Of a DNA stretch of 33,906 nt, positions 1-7,550 are shown one piece after another. Under the pieces are notes generated by a model. It was not told the DNA's origin and ran no database searches. It was given only the letters and a program-made list of their open reading frames with translations. Position 1 is the first letter of the stretch, and each line of letters starts with the position of its first letter. This DNA comes from an uncultured Dorea sp. (GTDB lineage: Bacteria > Bacillota > Clostridia > Lachnospirales > Lachnospiraceae): positions 1-33,906 of the forward strand of contig CAJUFA010000034.1 in NCBI GenBank assembly GCA_910585725.1, read 5' to 3'. Made by a program: the position numbers and the translations under genes.

Positions 1-1
1 C

Positions 2-175
2 GAGATTATGTGCCGGGCTATGGAAGATATGAGGAATCAGACATTGAAAGAAGGAGCAATCAATTCCGCAAAGAGAATGTTGGCAGATGGGATTTTGACA
101 CTTGAAAAAATTGCGGAATACGCAGGACTTCCACTTGACGAAGTGAAAAAACTGAAAGCAGAACGGACAGCATAG
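2..175 (+). CDS. C-terminal end of Rpn/PD-(D/E)XK nuclease-transposase family protein (partial)
   Basis: The open frame enters from the left edge and stops at TAG 173-175, giving the last 57 residues. The tail contains MLADGILTLEKIAEYAGLPL followed by DEVKKLKAE, a small helix-turn-helix-like segment. Tails of this kind end many Rpn (recombination-promoting nuclease, formerly transposase_31) proteins of Clostridia. The nuclease core would lie outside the window, so its integrity cannot be judged. A strong terminator follows directly. Such genes are abundant and multicopy in gut Firmicutes and often sit in variable regions, which fits the decayed gene next door. Family assignment rests on the tail only. 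Confidence 0.6.
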   Translation, partial: EIMCRAMEDMRNQTLKEGAINSAKRMLADGILTLEKIAEYAGLPLDEVKKLKAERTA

Positions 176-185
176 TAAAACCGTA

Positions 186-222
186 GGCCGGGAATCTAAA
201 AACAGGTTCCCGGCCTTATTTT
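186..222 (+). terminator. Intrinsic terminator after the Rpn-family gene
   Basis: GGCCGGGAA (186-194) pairs perfectly with TTCCCGGCC (207-215), giving a 9-bp GC-rich stem with a 12-nt loop. It is followed by a T-rich run to about 224. It lies 10 nt after the stop codon. Confidence 0.9.
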
Positions 223-256
223 TTTGCCCTGAAATGTAAATTTTCTGTGAACTTGA

Positions 257-785
257 TTAAAAAGTCCTTTACAAAACGTTTCTGGTGAGACTTATAAAGA
301 ATTTCTAAAAGGTATGGAGGAGAACGCAGAATATTATATGCAAATAGTCAATCCTTCTAGAAAAGATTATCAAAATAAAAAACAATACTTTTGGTTAGTT
401 CAAAGTCTAGATTATTTATCTGATAAAGTTAATATTGTACAGATTCGGATTATATTAATGGCTGTATTGGAGATTAAAAATCGTGGACTTATTTCAATGG
501 ATAAATTTAAAAACTTAGTCCAGTATTTAGAAGGATTTCGTTTTATTTATAATGCGGTACTTTCAAGAAAAGCTAATGTGGTAGATTCCCCTTATGCAAG
601 TTATGCACGAAAATTAAGAAAATGCCAGACAAAAGAGCAGGTTTTGGATGAGATAAAGAAGGTGCAGTATCACGGAGAAAAAAGATGCTGTGAGTATTAC
701 TGGATTTCGCTTTGCTAAGAGTATTTTATTGCTTGATATTTTCTTAAAGTTAGACGATAATAGAAACATAAAAGATTTTAATGTT
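257..785 (+). pseudogene. Frameshifted remnant of a DUF262/DUF1524 (GmrSD-like) restriction protein
   Basis: An in-frame stretch from 257 (no start codon or ribosome site) runs through ATG 314 to a stop at 716-718. It reads like the middle of DUF262 proteins: EFLKGMEENAEYYMQIVNP, then a Q-R-IILMAVLEI helix, then LEGFRFIYNAVLSRKAN and YASYARKLRK. Around 690 the likely continuation moves to another frame: FRFAKSILLLDIFLKLDDN, ending near 785. The N-terminal ParB-like nuclease domain and the C-terminal HNH domain are both absent. This region is also visibly more AT-rich than the genes to its right. I read it as a dead fragment of a type IV-like restriction gene. A small expressed 134-residue protein starting at 314 is the alternative, but there is no good Shine-Dalgarno there. 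Confidence 0.5.
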
Positions 786-813
786 TTACGATGTGTAGAG
801 ATAGGAGGATCAG

Positions 814-1302
814 ATGGAACGCAGAGATAAAACGAATTATTATCTGGATCTTGCGGAAATGGTGGCTCAGAGATGTACCTGCTTAAGGCGCCACTACGGG
901 GCGGTAATTGTCAAAAATGACGAGGTCATATCCACAGGATATGTAGGAGCGCCGCGGGGGAGAAAGAATTGTACGGATATCGGGGAATGTATCCGCAGAA
1001 AGATGGGCGTACCAAGAGGAGAACGATATGAACTGTGCCGCAGTGTCCATGCCGAAGCAAATGCGATTATCAGCGCTTCCAGGGACAAGATGATCGGAAG
1101 TTCCATGTATCTGACCGGCATAGAGGTGGATACAGGAAATTATATTGAGAATGCCAGCAGTTGTTCGATGTGTAAGAGGCTGATCATTAACGCCGGGATC
1201 GAGAAGGTGTATATCCGTGATACGAAAGAGGACTACCGTACGATCATTGTGAGCGATTGGGTGGAGAATGATGAATCTATAGAGGGGGTATTTGGGTATT
1301 AA
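814..1302 (+). CDS. dCMP deaminase family protein (ComEB-like)
   Basis: A 162-residue zinc-dependent cytidine/deoxycytidylate deaminase. It would convert dCMP to dUMP for thymidylate synthesis in the cytosol. Zinc ligand H79 and catalytic E81 lie in SVHAEANAI, and C117 and C120 in SSCSMCKRLI give the C-x-x-C pair. GAVIVKNDEVISTGYVGAPR near residues 29-48 is the typical strand and loop before the active site. An additional Cys/His cluster (C53, C59, C75, H79) resembles the second metal site of ComEB-type enzymes. The start is supported by AGGAGG 6-11 nt upstream. It stands alone after the restriction-gene remnant, and no downstream partner gene is close. Family certainty is high. dCMP versus another deoxycytidine nucleotide as substrate is inferred from similarity. 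Confidence 0.88.
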   Translation: MERRDKTNYYLDLAEMVAQRCTCLRRHYGAVIVKNDEVISTGYVGAPRGRKNCTDIGECIRRKMGVPRGERYELCRSVHAEANAIISASRDKMIGSSMYLTGIEVDTGNYIENASSCSMCKRLIINAGIEKVYIRDTKEDYRTIIVSDWVENDESIEGVFGY

Positions 1303-1472
1303 ACTTCTTGCCAGCCTTGTTCTTATACGGGGCTGGTAATTTAGTGTCATAAAGAAGCCGATATCGGTTCGGCGCCGCAAATTGGATCGCATATCTTGCG
1401 GAAAGCAGTTTTCGGACAGTCAGCCGGCAGCTTCGGTTTACTATAGAAGGATAGAGGAGGAGCGGGGAAACT

Positions 1473-2075
1473 ATGGTTTTAAATAATTGTACCGTATGCA
1501 CCGTATACGGTTCTGGAGAAACGGAACAGAAGAGGATTCGGGTAAAATATACAGGGAATCAGATTTTTTTATATCTGAAAAGGGAGAGTGAGCTGCCTGA
1601 TTCAGATCAGGTGAGGATAGATTTTTTCGACGCACAGATCGGATGTATAAAAACGAAGTGCGCCCTTTCAGTCAGAAGGAATTATGATTCGTCAGTCTCA
1701 GAGCCTTGGATTGCAGATTGCGAGATATTGGATGTAACGGAAATCGTACAGGGACGAAGATACCTGCGGGTGAAGGTAGAAGAAGAGGTTATGTTTACAT
1801 CGTTTAAAGCAGGGGAATTTAGCGGCGATATCCAGAATATCAGTGAAGGCGGGCTATATTTTATCACCAGAACGCGGCTGAAAAGTGACGATACGATAGA
1901 GTTCCATTATATTTTTGTTGAGAAGGAATATTTGTTAAGAGCCGTTATTTTAAGAGAAGAGGATTTTCGTGACGGACGGTATGGATATGGATGTCAATTT
2001 TCGGAAATTCCTCATGGCGCTCCGAGAGATATGAAGCAATATGTGTTTATGAAACAGAATGGAAGATTATTATAA
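1473..2075 (+). CDS. PilZ-domain (probable c-di-GMP-binding) protein
   Basis: A 200-residue protein with a YcgR-like N-terminal half (about 1-92) and a C-terminal PilZ domain (about 94-195). The c-di-GMP signature is complete: R95-x-x-x-R99 in RRYLR, followed by N122-x-S124-x-x-G127 in NISEGG. A matching strand pattern continues to the GYGCQF segment. PilZ proteins bind cyclic di-GMP and modulate motility, exopolysaccharide or transcription. There is no flagellar or polysaccharide gene nearby, so the output is unknown. A good ribosome site (GAGGAG) precedes the ATG. It ends about 95 bases before the PucR gene, which appears to have its own promoter, so the two are probably not co-regulated. 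Confidence 0.85.
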   Translation: MVLNNCTVCTVYGSGETEQKRIRVKYTGNQIFLYLKRESELPDSDQVRIDFFDAQIGCIKTKCALSVRRNYDSSVSEPWIADCEILDVTEIVQGRRYLRVKVEEEVMFTSFKAGEFSGDIQNISEGGLYFITRTRLKSDDTIEFHYIFVEKEYLLRAVILREEDFRDGRYGYGCQFSEIPHGAPRDMKQYVFMKQNGRLL

Positions 2076-2094
2076 TAAAAATGGTCTTCAAGAG

Positions 2095-2124
2095 GCTGGA
2101 AAATAAAGGGATTCGTGATATAAT
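2095..2124 (+). promoter_or_regulatory. Probable promoter of the PucR gene (extended -10)
   Basis: A perfect TATAAT at 2119-2124 is preceded by TG at 2116-2117, making an extended -10 element. The -35 region about 17 bases upstream (CTGGAA, 2096-2101) is poor, as is usual for extended -10 promoters. The ATG lies 46 bases downstream. Confidence 0.6.
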
Positions 2125-2169
2125 CAAGAGAACGATGCTTTAAACAAGAAAAGAAGGAAGGGAAAAGTT

Positions 2170-3861
2170 ATGGGATTTCGCGTGAGGGATATGATGAAAT
2201 TGGATATCTTCAACGAGGCAAAGCTTCTGGGGGGAGAAGCAGGTCTTGATAATGAAGTGCGCGGCGCTACGATCATTGAGGCTCCGGATATAGTCAGGTT
2301 CATCAATGGCGGAGAGGTTCTTCTGACACGATTCTATGCGTTCCAGGCCTGTACCATGGAGGAATTCAGCGCATATTTCCGAGAGCTGGCGATAAAGAGA
2401 GTCAGCGCTATCGTTATAAAGCGTGGGGATGATGTGGAGGATATCGACGAGAAGGTAAGATTTATCCTGGAATTTGCACAAGAATTTGCTGTTCCGATTT
2501 TGGAGGTTGCGTTTAAACTTTCATTCCGGGAAATTCTGAAACCGATTTTGGAACAGCTTTTTAACGAGGAAGTAAAGCATCTTAAATATTTTAAGACTAC
2601 TTATGATAATTTTACGGCGTTATCGTTCTCTTATGGTTCTACGGAAGAAAGCATGGGGAAGATTCTGGATATGTTGGAAAGGCTGATCGGCAATCCGATT
2701 GCGCTCTTTAACCAGAATAAGGATTTTATTGCCGGAACCGAGGGCTGTATGGCGCAGATGGTGATATCACAGCAGGCGAAAGAGTATCGGCCGCAATTCT
2801 ATTCCAAGTATACATATTTCCGGCAGACGGTGGTTTTGGACGGAGAGGATTCCAGGGAATGCGAACAATATTTTGTGAAGTGGCGGGTTATGTACAACAG
2901 AAGTATGTATCTTGTTGTCACGGCGTCAAAAAGTCGGTTTGGAGATATGGACGATATAGCTATTGAGAATGCGGTGACGGCGCTCAGGCAGGAGATGTTC
3001 CGTCAGCACGCCGTCGAGGAGCTGGAAGAAAAGTTCCAGAACGACATTATTACACAGCTGCTGAACGGAAAGACGCATTCCGCCCATGAGCTTGAGCGTG
3101 CGATCAGGAAACTTGGAATACCAATGGACGCGTATTATCGGGTATTGATCTTCAAACTGTGGAACGAGGGTATACAGGAATTCGAGAAGCTGAACGAGAA
3201 ATTTAAATATGACAGTATATTGCGGGATGCGATTTTGAATGAATTTGAGGATGTCAGAATCCGTAACGATGTAGATAAGGTGATTGTCATTCAACAGATC
3301 AGACAAGGGCAGAAGCATGAGGATTATCGAAAAGATCTTAAGGCAACGGTGGAAAGGATACAGAAGAGGATCAGCCAAAAGAATAAAGGGTTGTTTGTGC
3401 GCGCGGGCGTAGGAAAAGAAATTGAAGGAGTTTCCAATATCTCGGATAGTTATAAGGAGGCGAGGGATTCCTTGGAGTTTATCGGAATATTTGAAGATCA
3501 GCACACCGATCAGGAGCCTCAGATCGCTTTTTTCTCGGATATGGGGATCTTTAAGCTGTTGTGTCAGGTAGACAGTGCGAAAGAACTCTATGAATATATT
3601 CCGGAAGCGCTGCAGAAACTATTTCATTATAATAAAAAGCAGCAGAGACAGGAATTGATTCTGACTTTGAGTACCTATCTTGACAGAAACCAGAATCTTA
3701 CGAAGACGTCCCAGGATCTTTTTATCCATTATAAGACGGCGGCGTATCGAATTGAACGGATTACGGAGATTACGGGAATTGATTTTCATAATCCGAGCGA
3801 GGTGCTGGCGGTTCGGATTGGGCTGATTGTCTATAAAATGATTAATAATATGGAAAGATAG
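2170..3861 (+). CDS. PucR-family transcriptional regulator of purine/ureide catabolism
   Basis: A 563-residue cytosolic regulator. Residues about 5-130 match the PucR N-terminal domain (VRDMMKLDIFNEAKLLGGEA, then EAPDIVRFINGGEVLLTR). A middle region resembles the GGDEF-like/CdaR segment. The C-terminus, about 498-560, is the PucR-type helix-turn-helix (LTLSTYLDRNQNLTKTSQDL, then HYKTAAYRIERI). In Bacillus subtilis PucR activates purine and allantoin catabolic genes in response to allantoin-like inducers. Here the gene sits at the left border of the ureide island in the same direction. It is closed by its own terminator at 3936-3972, and direct repeats follow just upstream of the next gene. 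It is therefore the obvious candidate activator of the island; ligand and sites are inference. Ribosome site AGGAAGGGAAA precedes the ATG. Confidence 0.88.
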   Translation: MGFRVRDMMKLDIFNEAKLLGGEAGLDNEVRGATIIEAPDIVRFINGGEVLLTRFYAFQACTMEEFSAYFRELAIKRVSAIVIKRGDDVEDIDEKVRFILEFAQEFAVPILEVAFKLSFREILKPILEQLFNEEVKHLKYFKTTYDNFTALSFSYGSTEESMGKILDMLERLIGNPIALFNQNKDFIAGTEGCMAQMVISQQAKEYRPQFYSKYTYFRQTVVLDGEDSRECEQYFVKWRVMYNRSMYLVVTASKSRFGDMDDIAIENAVTALRQEMFRQHAVEELEEKFQNDIITQLLNGKTHSAHELERAIRKLGIPMDAYYRVLIFKLWNEGIQEFEKLNEKFKYDSILRDAILNEFEDVRIRNDVDKVIVIQQIRQGQKHEDYRKDLKATVERIQKRISQKNKGLFVRAGVGKEIEGVSNISDSYKEARDSLEFIGIFEDQHTDQEPQIAFFSDMGIFKLLCQVDSAKELYEYIPEALQKLFHYNKKQQRQELILTLSTYLDRNQNLTKTSQDLFIHYKTAAYRIERITEITGIDFHNPSEVLAVRIGLIVYKMINNMER

Positions 3862-3935
3862 GAATAATATATAGATATAATATATAGGATAGAAACAGAT
3901 ACATAGGATAATTTGCGGCGTATTTTCTGCAATAT

Positions 3936-3981
3936 GAGATACTTTTTGTCTAAAATGGATAAAAAGTATCTCTTTTTTTAT
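3936..3981 (+). terminator. Intrinsic terminator after the PucR gene
   Basis: A perfect 12-bp inverted repeat: GAGATACTTTTT (3936-3947) and AAAAAGTATCTC (3961-3972), with a 13-nt loop, followed by TTTTTTTAT. It separates the regulator from the amidohydrolase operon. Confidence 0.9.
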
Positions 3982-4010
3982 CTTTGTTCTCCAATGTTTG
4001 TTGTTAATTA

Positions 4011-4083
4011 TTTATCTATAATGTGAACTATAGACAAAGATTATATGTTATAGTGAATTTATCTATACAATATAACTATAGTC
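4011..4083 (+). promoter_or_regulatory. Pair of direct repeats with CTATA/CTATAG half-sites and overlapping -10
   Basis: Copy A (4011-4035) begins TTTATCTATA and ends CTATAGAC. Copy B (4058-4083) begins TTTATCTATA and ends CTATAGTC. Each holds CTATA and CTATAG half-sites separated by 7 nt (A) or 8 nt (B), and the copies start 47 bases apart. A TATAAT at 4017-4022 overlaps copy A and may be the promoter -10 of the downstream operon, although no good -35 is visible. The arrangement suggests a regulator-binding region, with the adjacent PucR protein the first candidate. A second TATAAT (4114-4119) is too close to the ribosome site to be a useful promoter for this gene. Confidence 0.5.
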
Positions 4084-4145
4084 TAACATGTGTTTTTGTG
4101 AATTGTGCTGAATTATAATCTTGAAAGGAGGAGATGACAGTAATT

Positions 4146-5378
4146 ATGAAGGTCAATGGAAAGAGAGTTGTTTCCCGGTTAGAAGAGATCTATCAGTGCG
4201 GCAGGAAGGAAGACGGGACATTTACAAGAATGGCGTTTTCTGCAGAAGATGTAAAGGGAAGAAAGCTTTTTGCTTCCTGGGCCGAAGCTCTTGGAATGAC
4301 GTGCAGGGTAGACGAGGCCGGTAATCTGATTGCCCGCATGAAGGGGCAGGATGAAAAGCTTCCGGCGATTCTGATGGGATCTCATCTGGATACCGTGCCG
4401 GACGGAGGAAAATATGACGGTGTTCTTGGATGTGTAGGCGGGTTGGAGATCTGCGAGACATTCAAGGAAGAGGGATATATTCCCCGGCATCCGATTGAAG
4501 TAATCGTATTTACCGACGAGGAAGGTTTCCGTTTTGGTAAGGGGCTTACCGGAAGCAGCGCGATCTGCGGGCATGATCCGGGAGTCAGCGACGCGGAGGC
4601 GGACATCTACGGTGAAGAGAGAGGAAAGGTCATGGAGTCTTACGGCATCACGAGTGCGGACATGCTTAAGGCGGCGAAGGATCCTTCTTCTGTACATTGC
4701 TTTATAGAGCTCCATGTGGAACAGGGAGCAAGATTATATAAGACAGATACTTCTGTCGGAGTCGTATCGTCTATCGCAGGGGTGAATCGCTATGACGTTA
4801 TGGTGACCGGCGAGGCGAACCATGCCGGAAGTACGGCTATGGCAGACCGCAGGGACGCGTTGGTAGCGGCGGCCGGGTTCATCAACAAGATACCGGAGAT
4901 TACGGCAGAATACGGCAACGAATTTACCGTTGCAACCGTAGGTACGATAAAGGTGACCCCGCATTCGGTCAACGTTATTCCCGGCACTTGTACATTCAGC
5001 TTGGAGATCAGGGATCAGGATGAAAAGATTATGTCGCTGATTGAAGAAAAGCTGCGGGGACTCCTGGAGGAAATCTGTAAAAAGTATGGGGTTACCCATA
5101 CGTTTGTTCCGACATCTTTCCATGAGCCGGCGCCGATGTCCGAGTGGGTGAAAGAGAATGTGGAGAAGGCGGTAAAAGAGCTTGGTATTGATTACTGTAC
5201 GATTCCAAGCGGGGCTTTCCACGATTCGCTGATTATGACAAGCGTGTTCCCCACAGGTATGATTTTCGTTCCGAGTGAAAAAGGAATCAGTCATTCAAGG
5301 TATGAGTATACAAAGGATGAAGATATTGAGAACGGATGCAACGTATTGCTTCAGACTGTTTTAAATGTAGATCGTTGA
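4146..5378 (+). CDS. M20-family ureide/N-carbamoyl amidohydrolase (UAH-like signature)
   Basis: A 410-residue zinc- or manganese-dependent amidohydrolase of the allantoate amidohydrolase/N-carbamoyl-amino acid hydrolase group. Metal ligands can be placed at H80 (GSHLDTVPDGGKYDG), D91, E125/E126 (TDEEGFRFG), H190 (ELHVEQG) and H383 (GISHSRYEY). The lid motif is NHAGSTAM. The substrate-site motif is GAFHDSLIM (356-364) followed by TGMIFVPS. This differs from the GAGHDA of the second paralogue at 25702 and recalls the AYHDSLFM motif of plant ureidoglycolate amidohydrolase. Candidate substrates are ureidoglycolate, another N-carbamoyl amino acid, or allantoate. ATG 4146 is chosen because ATG 4134 lies only 2 nt from the AGGAGG; spacing to 4146 (about 14 nt) is long, so the start is uncertain. 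It is followed by the DAO and ETF genes in one apparent operon. Confidence 0.82.
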   Translation: MKVNGKRVVSRLEEIYQCGRKEDGTFTRMAFSAEDVKGRKLFASWAEALGMTCRVDEAGNLIARMKGQDEKLPAILMGSHLDTVPDGGKYDGVLGCVGGLEICETFKEEGYIPRHPIEVIVFTDEEGFRFGKGLTGSSAICGHDPGVSDAEADIYGEERGKVMESYGITSADMLKAAKDPSSVHCFIELHVEQGARLYKTDTSVGVVSSIAGVNRYDVMVTGEANHAGSTAMADRRDALVAAAGFINKIPEITAEYGNEFTVATVGTIKVTPHSVNVIPGTCTFSLEIRDQDEKIMSLIEEKLRGLLEEICKKYGVTHTFVPTSFHEPAPMSEWVKENVEKAVKELGIDYCTIPSGAFHDSLIMTSVFPTGMIFVPSEKGISHSRYEYTKDEDIENGCNVLLQTVLNVDR

Positions 5379-5505
5379 TATTAAATTGATATTAATAAGT
5401 TAAAAATCCTGTCGCCGGGGTATGGTCGCAGAGATGACGGGAATGTATTTTCAAACGCGCTTCGGCAGAGGGAATTAAAAAATAAAAAGAAGGAAGGTAA
5501 TTATT

Positions 5506-6666
5506 ATGGCAAAGAAAAAAATCGGTATTATCGGCGGAGGTATCTCAGGAGCGGCTCTGGCTTATCATCTGAGTCTTTATGAAGGAGAAGCAGAGGTGAT
5601 CGTATTCGAGAAGGATACTATCGGCGGAGCTTCCACAGCAAAATCAGCGGGTACGGTATGTCTTTTCGACGATTCTCTTAAGAACAGATACTGGGATGTA
5701 AGACTTTACGGTTTTGAGTCTTATCTGAAGATGGAAGCTGAGGAAAAAGGTTCCGCAGGTTTTGATAAGACCGGTACTTTGGTTGTAGCAACTAACGAAG
5801 AAGTTGAGAAAGTTATTAAGACCGGTATCGCCCTTGCAAAAGCTGCAGGCTATACAGGCGAGTACATCACAGATAAAGACCGTATCAAAGAGATCCTGCC
5901 TGATATCTCTACAGATAATATTCTGGGCGCAGGCTATACCGCGGACGACGGATATTTTGACGGAACTATGATCTCCAATACATATGCCAAGAAAGCTCAG
6001 AAGAACGGCGTTGTTGTTAAGACCGGCGTAAAGGTAACAGAGGTTGTTGTAGAGAATCAGAAGATCAAGGGACTTAAGACAGACGACGGACAGGATTACG
6101 AATTTGACGTAGTAGTTGACTGTACAGGACCATGGAGCAAATTCACAGGCGAGATGGTAGGAGTAGACGTACCGATCTGGCATACCAAGGCAGAAGCGTT
6201 CTTCTTATGTCCTCCGGGAAAGAAGCTTGATTACACATTCCCTGTATTGAAGTATCCGGAATTTTACGGACTTCGCGCCGGTGATAATATCTTTATCTGT
6301 AAGTCTCACTTATCCATGGATCTGAGTAATCCGATGCACGCAGGACAGTGGGATCCGGACAAATTGCCGGCAACAGGCGGAACGGACGATTACTTTATTG
6401 ACTTCCTGCTGGATCAGCTAGAGGCGAAGGTTCCTGGAATCGTAGACAGCGGACTTGTATCTTCCTGGTTATCCTATCGTGCAGAGCCGAAGGATTTCTG
6501 GCCGATCTTAGGCGAGACGCCGGTTGAGGGTTATATGCTTTCTACAGGATACGGCGGAAACGGTGTTATCGAGGCGCCTGCTGCTACCCGTGATCTTGCG
6601 AAGCTGATCATGCGCGGAGAGAGCACGCCGTTACTGGAGAATTGGGCATTCAAACGTCTTCTGTAG
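5506..6666 (+). CDS. FAD-dependent oxidoreductase, DAO (sarcosine/glycine oxidase-like) family
   Basis: A 386-residue flavoprotein. The N-terminal dinucleotide motif is G10-x-G12-x-x-G15 in GIIGGGISGAALAYHLSL, followed by an acidic strand end (IVFEKDTIGGASTAKSAG). The C-terminal FAD closure is STGYGGNGVIEAPAATRDLA. These are hallmarks of the DAO fold shared by sarcosine oxidase/dehydrogenase, dimethylglycine dehydrogenase and glycine oxidase, which oxidise a C-N bond of an amine or amino acid. The next two genes encode both ETF subunits, so this is more likely an ETF-reducing dehydrogenase than an oxidase, as expected in an anaerobe. The amidohydrolase upstream could supply an amino acid or N-methyl amino acid by removing a carbamoyl group. 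Substrate is unknown. Ribosome site AAGGAAGG is good. Confidence 0.8.
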   Translation: MAKKKIGIIGGGISGAALAYHLSLYEGEAEVIVFEKDTIGGASTAKSAGTVCLFDDSLKNRYWDVRLYGFESYLKMEAEEKGSAGFDKTGTLVVATNEEVEKVIKTGIALAKAAGYTGEYITDKDRIKEILPDISTDNILGAGYTADDGYFDGTMISNTYAKKAQKNGVVVKTGVKVTEVVVENQKIKGLKTDDGQDYEFDVVVDCTGPWSKFTGEMVGVDVPIWHTKAEAFFLCPPGKKLDYTFPVLKYPEFYGLRAGDNIFICKSHLSMDLSNPMHAGQWDPDKLPATGGTDDYFIDFLLDQLEAKVPGIVDSGLVSSWLSYRAEPKDFWPILGETPVEGYMLSTGYGGNGVIEAPAATRDLAKLIMRGESTPLLENWAFKRLL

Positions 6667-6702
6667 GAACAGGATACAGAAATTGATGCAGTAGTTTATG
6701 AG

Positions 6703-6728
6703 AGTCTGCGCATAAATCTGCGCAGACT
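6703..6728. repeat. Perfect 10-bp inverted repeat between the DAO and etfB genes
   Basis: AGTCTGCGCA (6703-6712) and TGCGCAGACT (6719-6728) form a perfect hairpin with a 6-nt loop. No T-run follows, so it is not a normal terminator. It ends about 14 nt before the etfB ribosome site. It may be an mRNA processing or stability element, or an operator. Confidence 0.6.
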
Positions 6729-6754
6729 ATAAGAAAACGATTCAGGAGGAAACC

Positions 6755-7546
6755 ATGAATATAGCAGTTCTTATAAAACAGGTTCCGGTTTCAAACGACG
6801 TATCCGTAGATCCGGAGACACATGCACTCGTGCGGGCAAGCTCAGAAGGTATGGTGAACCCGGCTGACTTGAATGCGATCGAGGAGGCTATGCTTCTTAA
6901 GGAGCAGACAGGCGGAAAGGTTGTTGTGTTTACCATGGGACCGCCGGATGCAGAAAAAGCGCTGAGAGACGCTATGGCGCTTGGATGCGACGAATCCTGC
7001 CTGGTGACAGACAGAGCGGTTGCAGGCGGAGATACGGTTGCGACTGCAAAGGTACTGGCAGCGGCAATCAAGAAATATGGAGAATTTGATCTGATCTTAG
7101 GCGGCGCTCTGTCTGCAGACGGCGCGACCGGGCAGGTTGGAGCAATGGTGGCGGAATGTCTTGATATTCCGCATGTTGTAGAAGCGCAGGGAATGAAGTA
7201 TGATGCCGCAGAAGCAGACAAGATCGTGGCCGTGAAGAAGTTCCATGACAAGAAACTGAGTATCAGATGTTCTCTTCCGGCGATGATATCCTTTAATTTT
7301 GGCTGTAATGAGCCGCGTCTTGCAACTCTTCGTACGAAACGCGCAGCGAAGGCAAAACCGCTTGTAACTTATACCAATGCGGATCTTGGACTTCCGCTTG
7401 ACGAAGTGGGTATCGCAGGTTCACCGACGACAGTAGTAGATTCTTTCTCACCGAAAGCGGGAAGAAAGGCGGCTATGCTTGAAGGAACACCGGCAGAGCT
7501 TGCGAAGAAGCTTAAGGACCTGATTGAAGAGGAGAAAGGAAAATAG
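6755..7546 (+). CDS. etfB: Electron transfer flavoprotein beta subunit
   Basis: A 263-residue EtfB/FixA protein. The start MNIAVLIKQVPVS, the segment MVNPADLNAIEEAMLLKE, the motif TMGPPDAEKALRDAMALGCD and the later segment KKLSIRCSLPAMISF are all typical of the family. With EtfA it forms a heterodimer carrying FAD that accepts electrons from dehydrogenases in the cytosol. Here the likely donor is the DAO-family enzyme directly upstream. No ETF:quinone oxidoreductase (FixC/FixX) or acyl-CoA dehydrogenase gene lies nearby, so the electron acceptor is unknown. I could not decide from motifs alone whether this ETF is a bifurcating type. Ribosome site AGGAGG sits 5-6 nt before the ATG. The etfA gene starts 5 bases after the stop. 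Confidence 0.92.
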   Translation: MNIAVLIKQVPVSNDVSVDPETHALVRASSEGMVNPADLNAIEEAMLLKEQTGGKVVVFTMGPPDAEKALRDAMALGCDESCLVTDRAVAGGDTVATAKVLAAAIKKYGEFDLILGGALSADGATGQVGAMVAECLDIPHVVEAQGMKYDAAEADKIVAVKKFHDKKLSIRCSLPAMISFNFGCNEPRLATLRTKRAAKAKPLVTYTNADLGLPLDEVGIAGSPTTVVDSFSPKAGRKAAMLEGTPAELAKKLKDLIEEEKGK

Positions 7547-7550
7547 ATCA

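Noticed and set aside
1311..1335. CCAGCC/GGCTGG hairpin after the dCMP deaminase gene as terminator
   Set aside because: The stem is only 6 bp, the loop is 13 nt and no T-run follows.
3945..3957. 13-base match TTTGTCTAAAATG, also near 17466
   Set aside because: A match of this length in an AT-rich 34-kb window is expected by chance; one copy is just a terminator loop.
5379..5505. Possible structured leader or riboswitch between the M20 and DAO genes
   Set aside because: Only a short CCTGTC/GACGGG pairing is visible and no glycine- or purine-riboswitch core motif could be matched.
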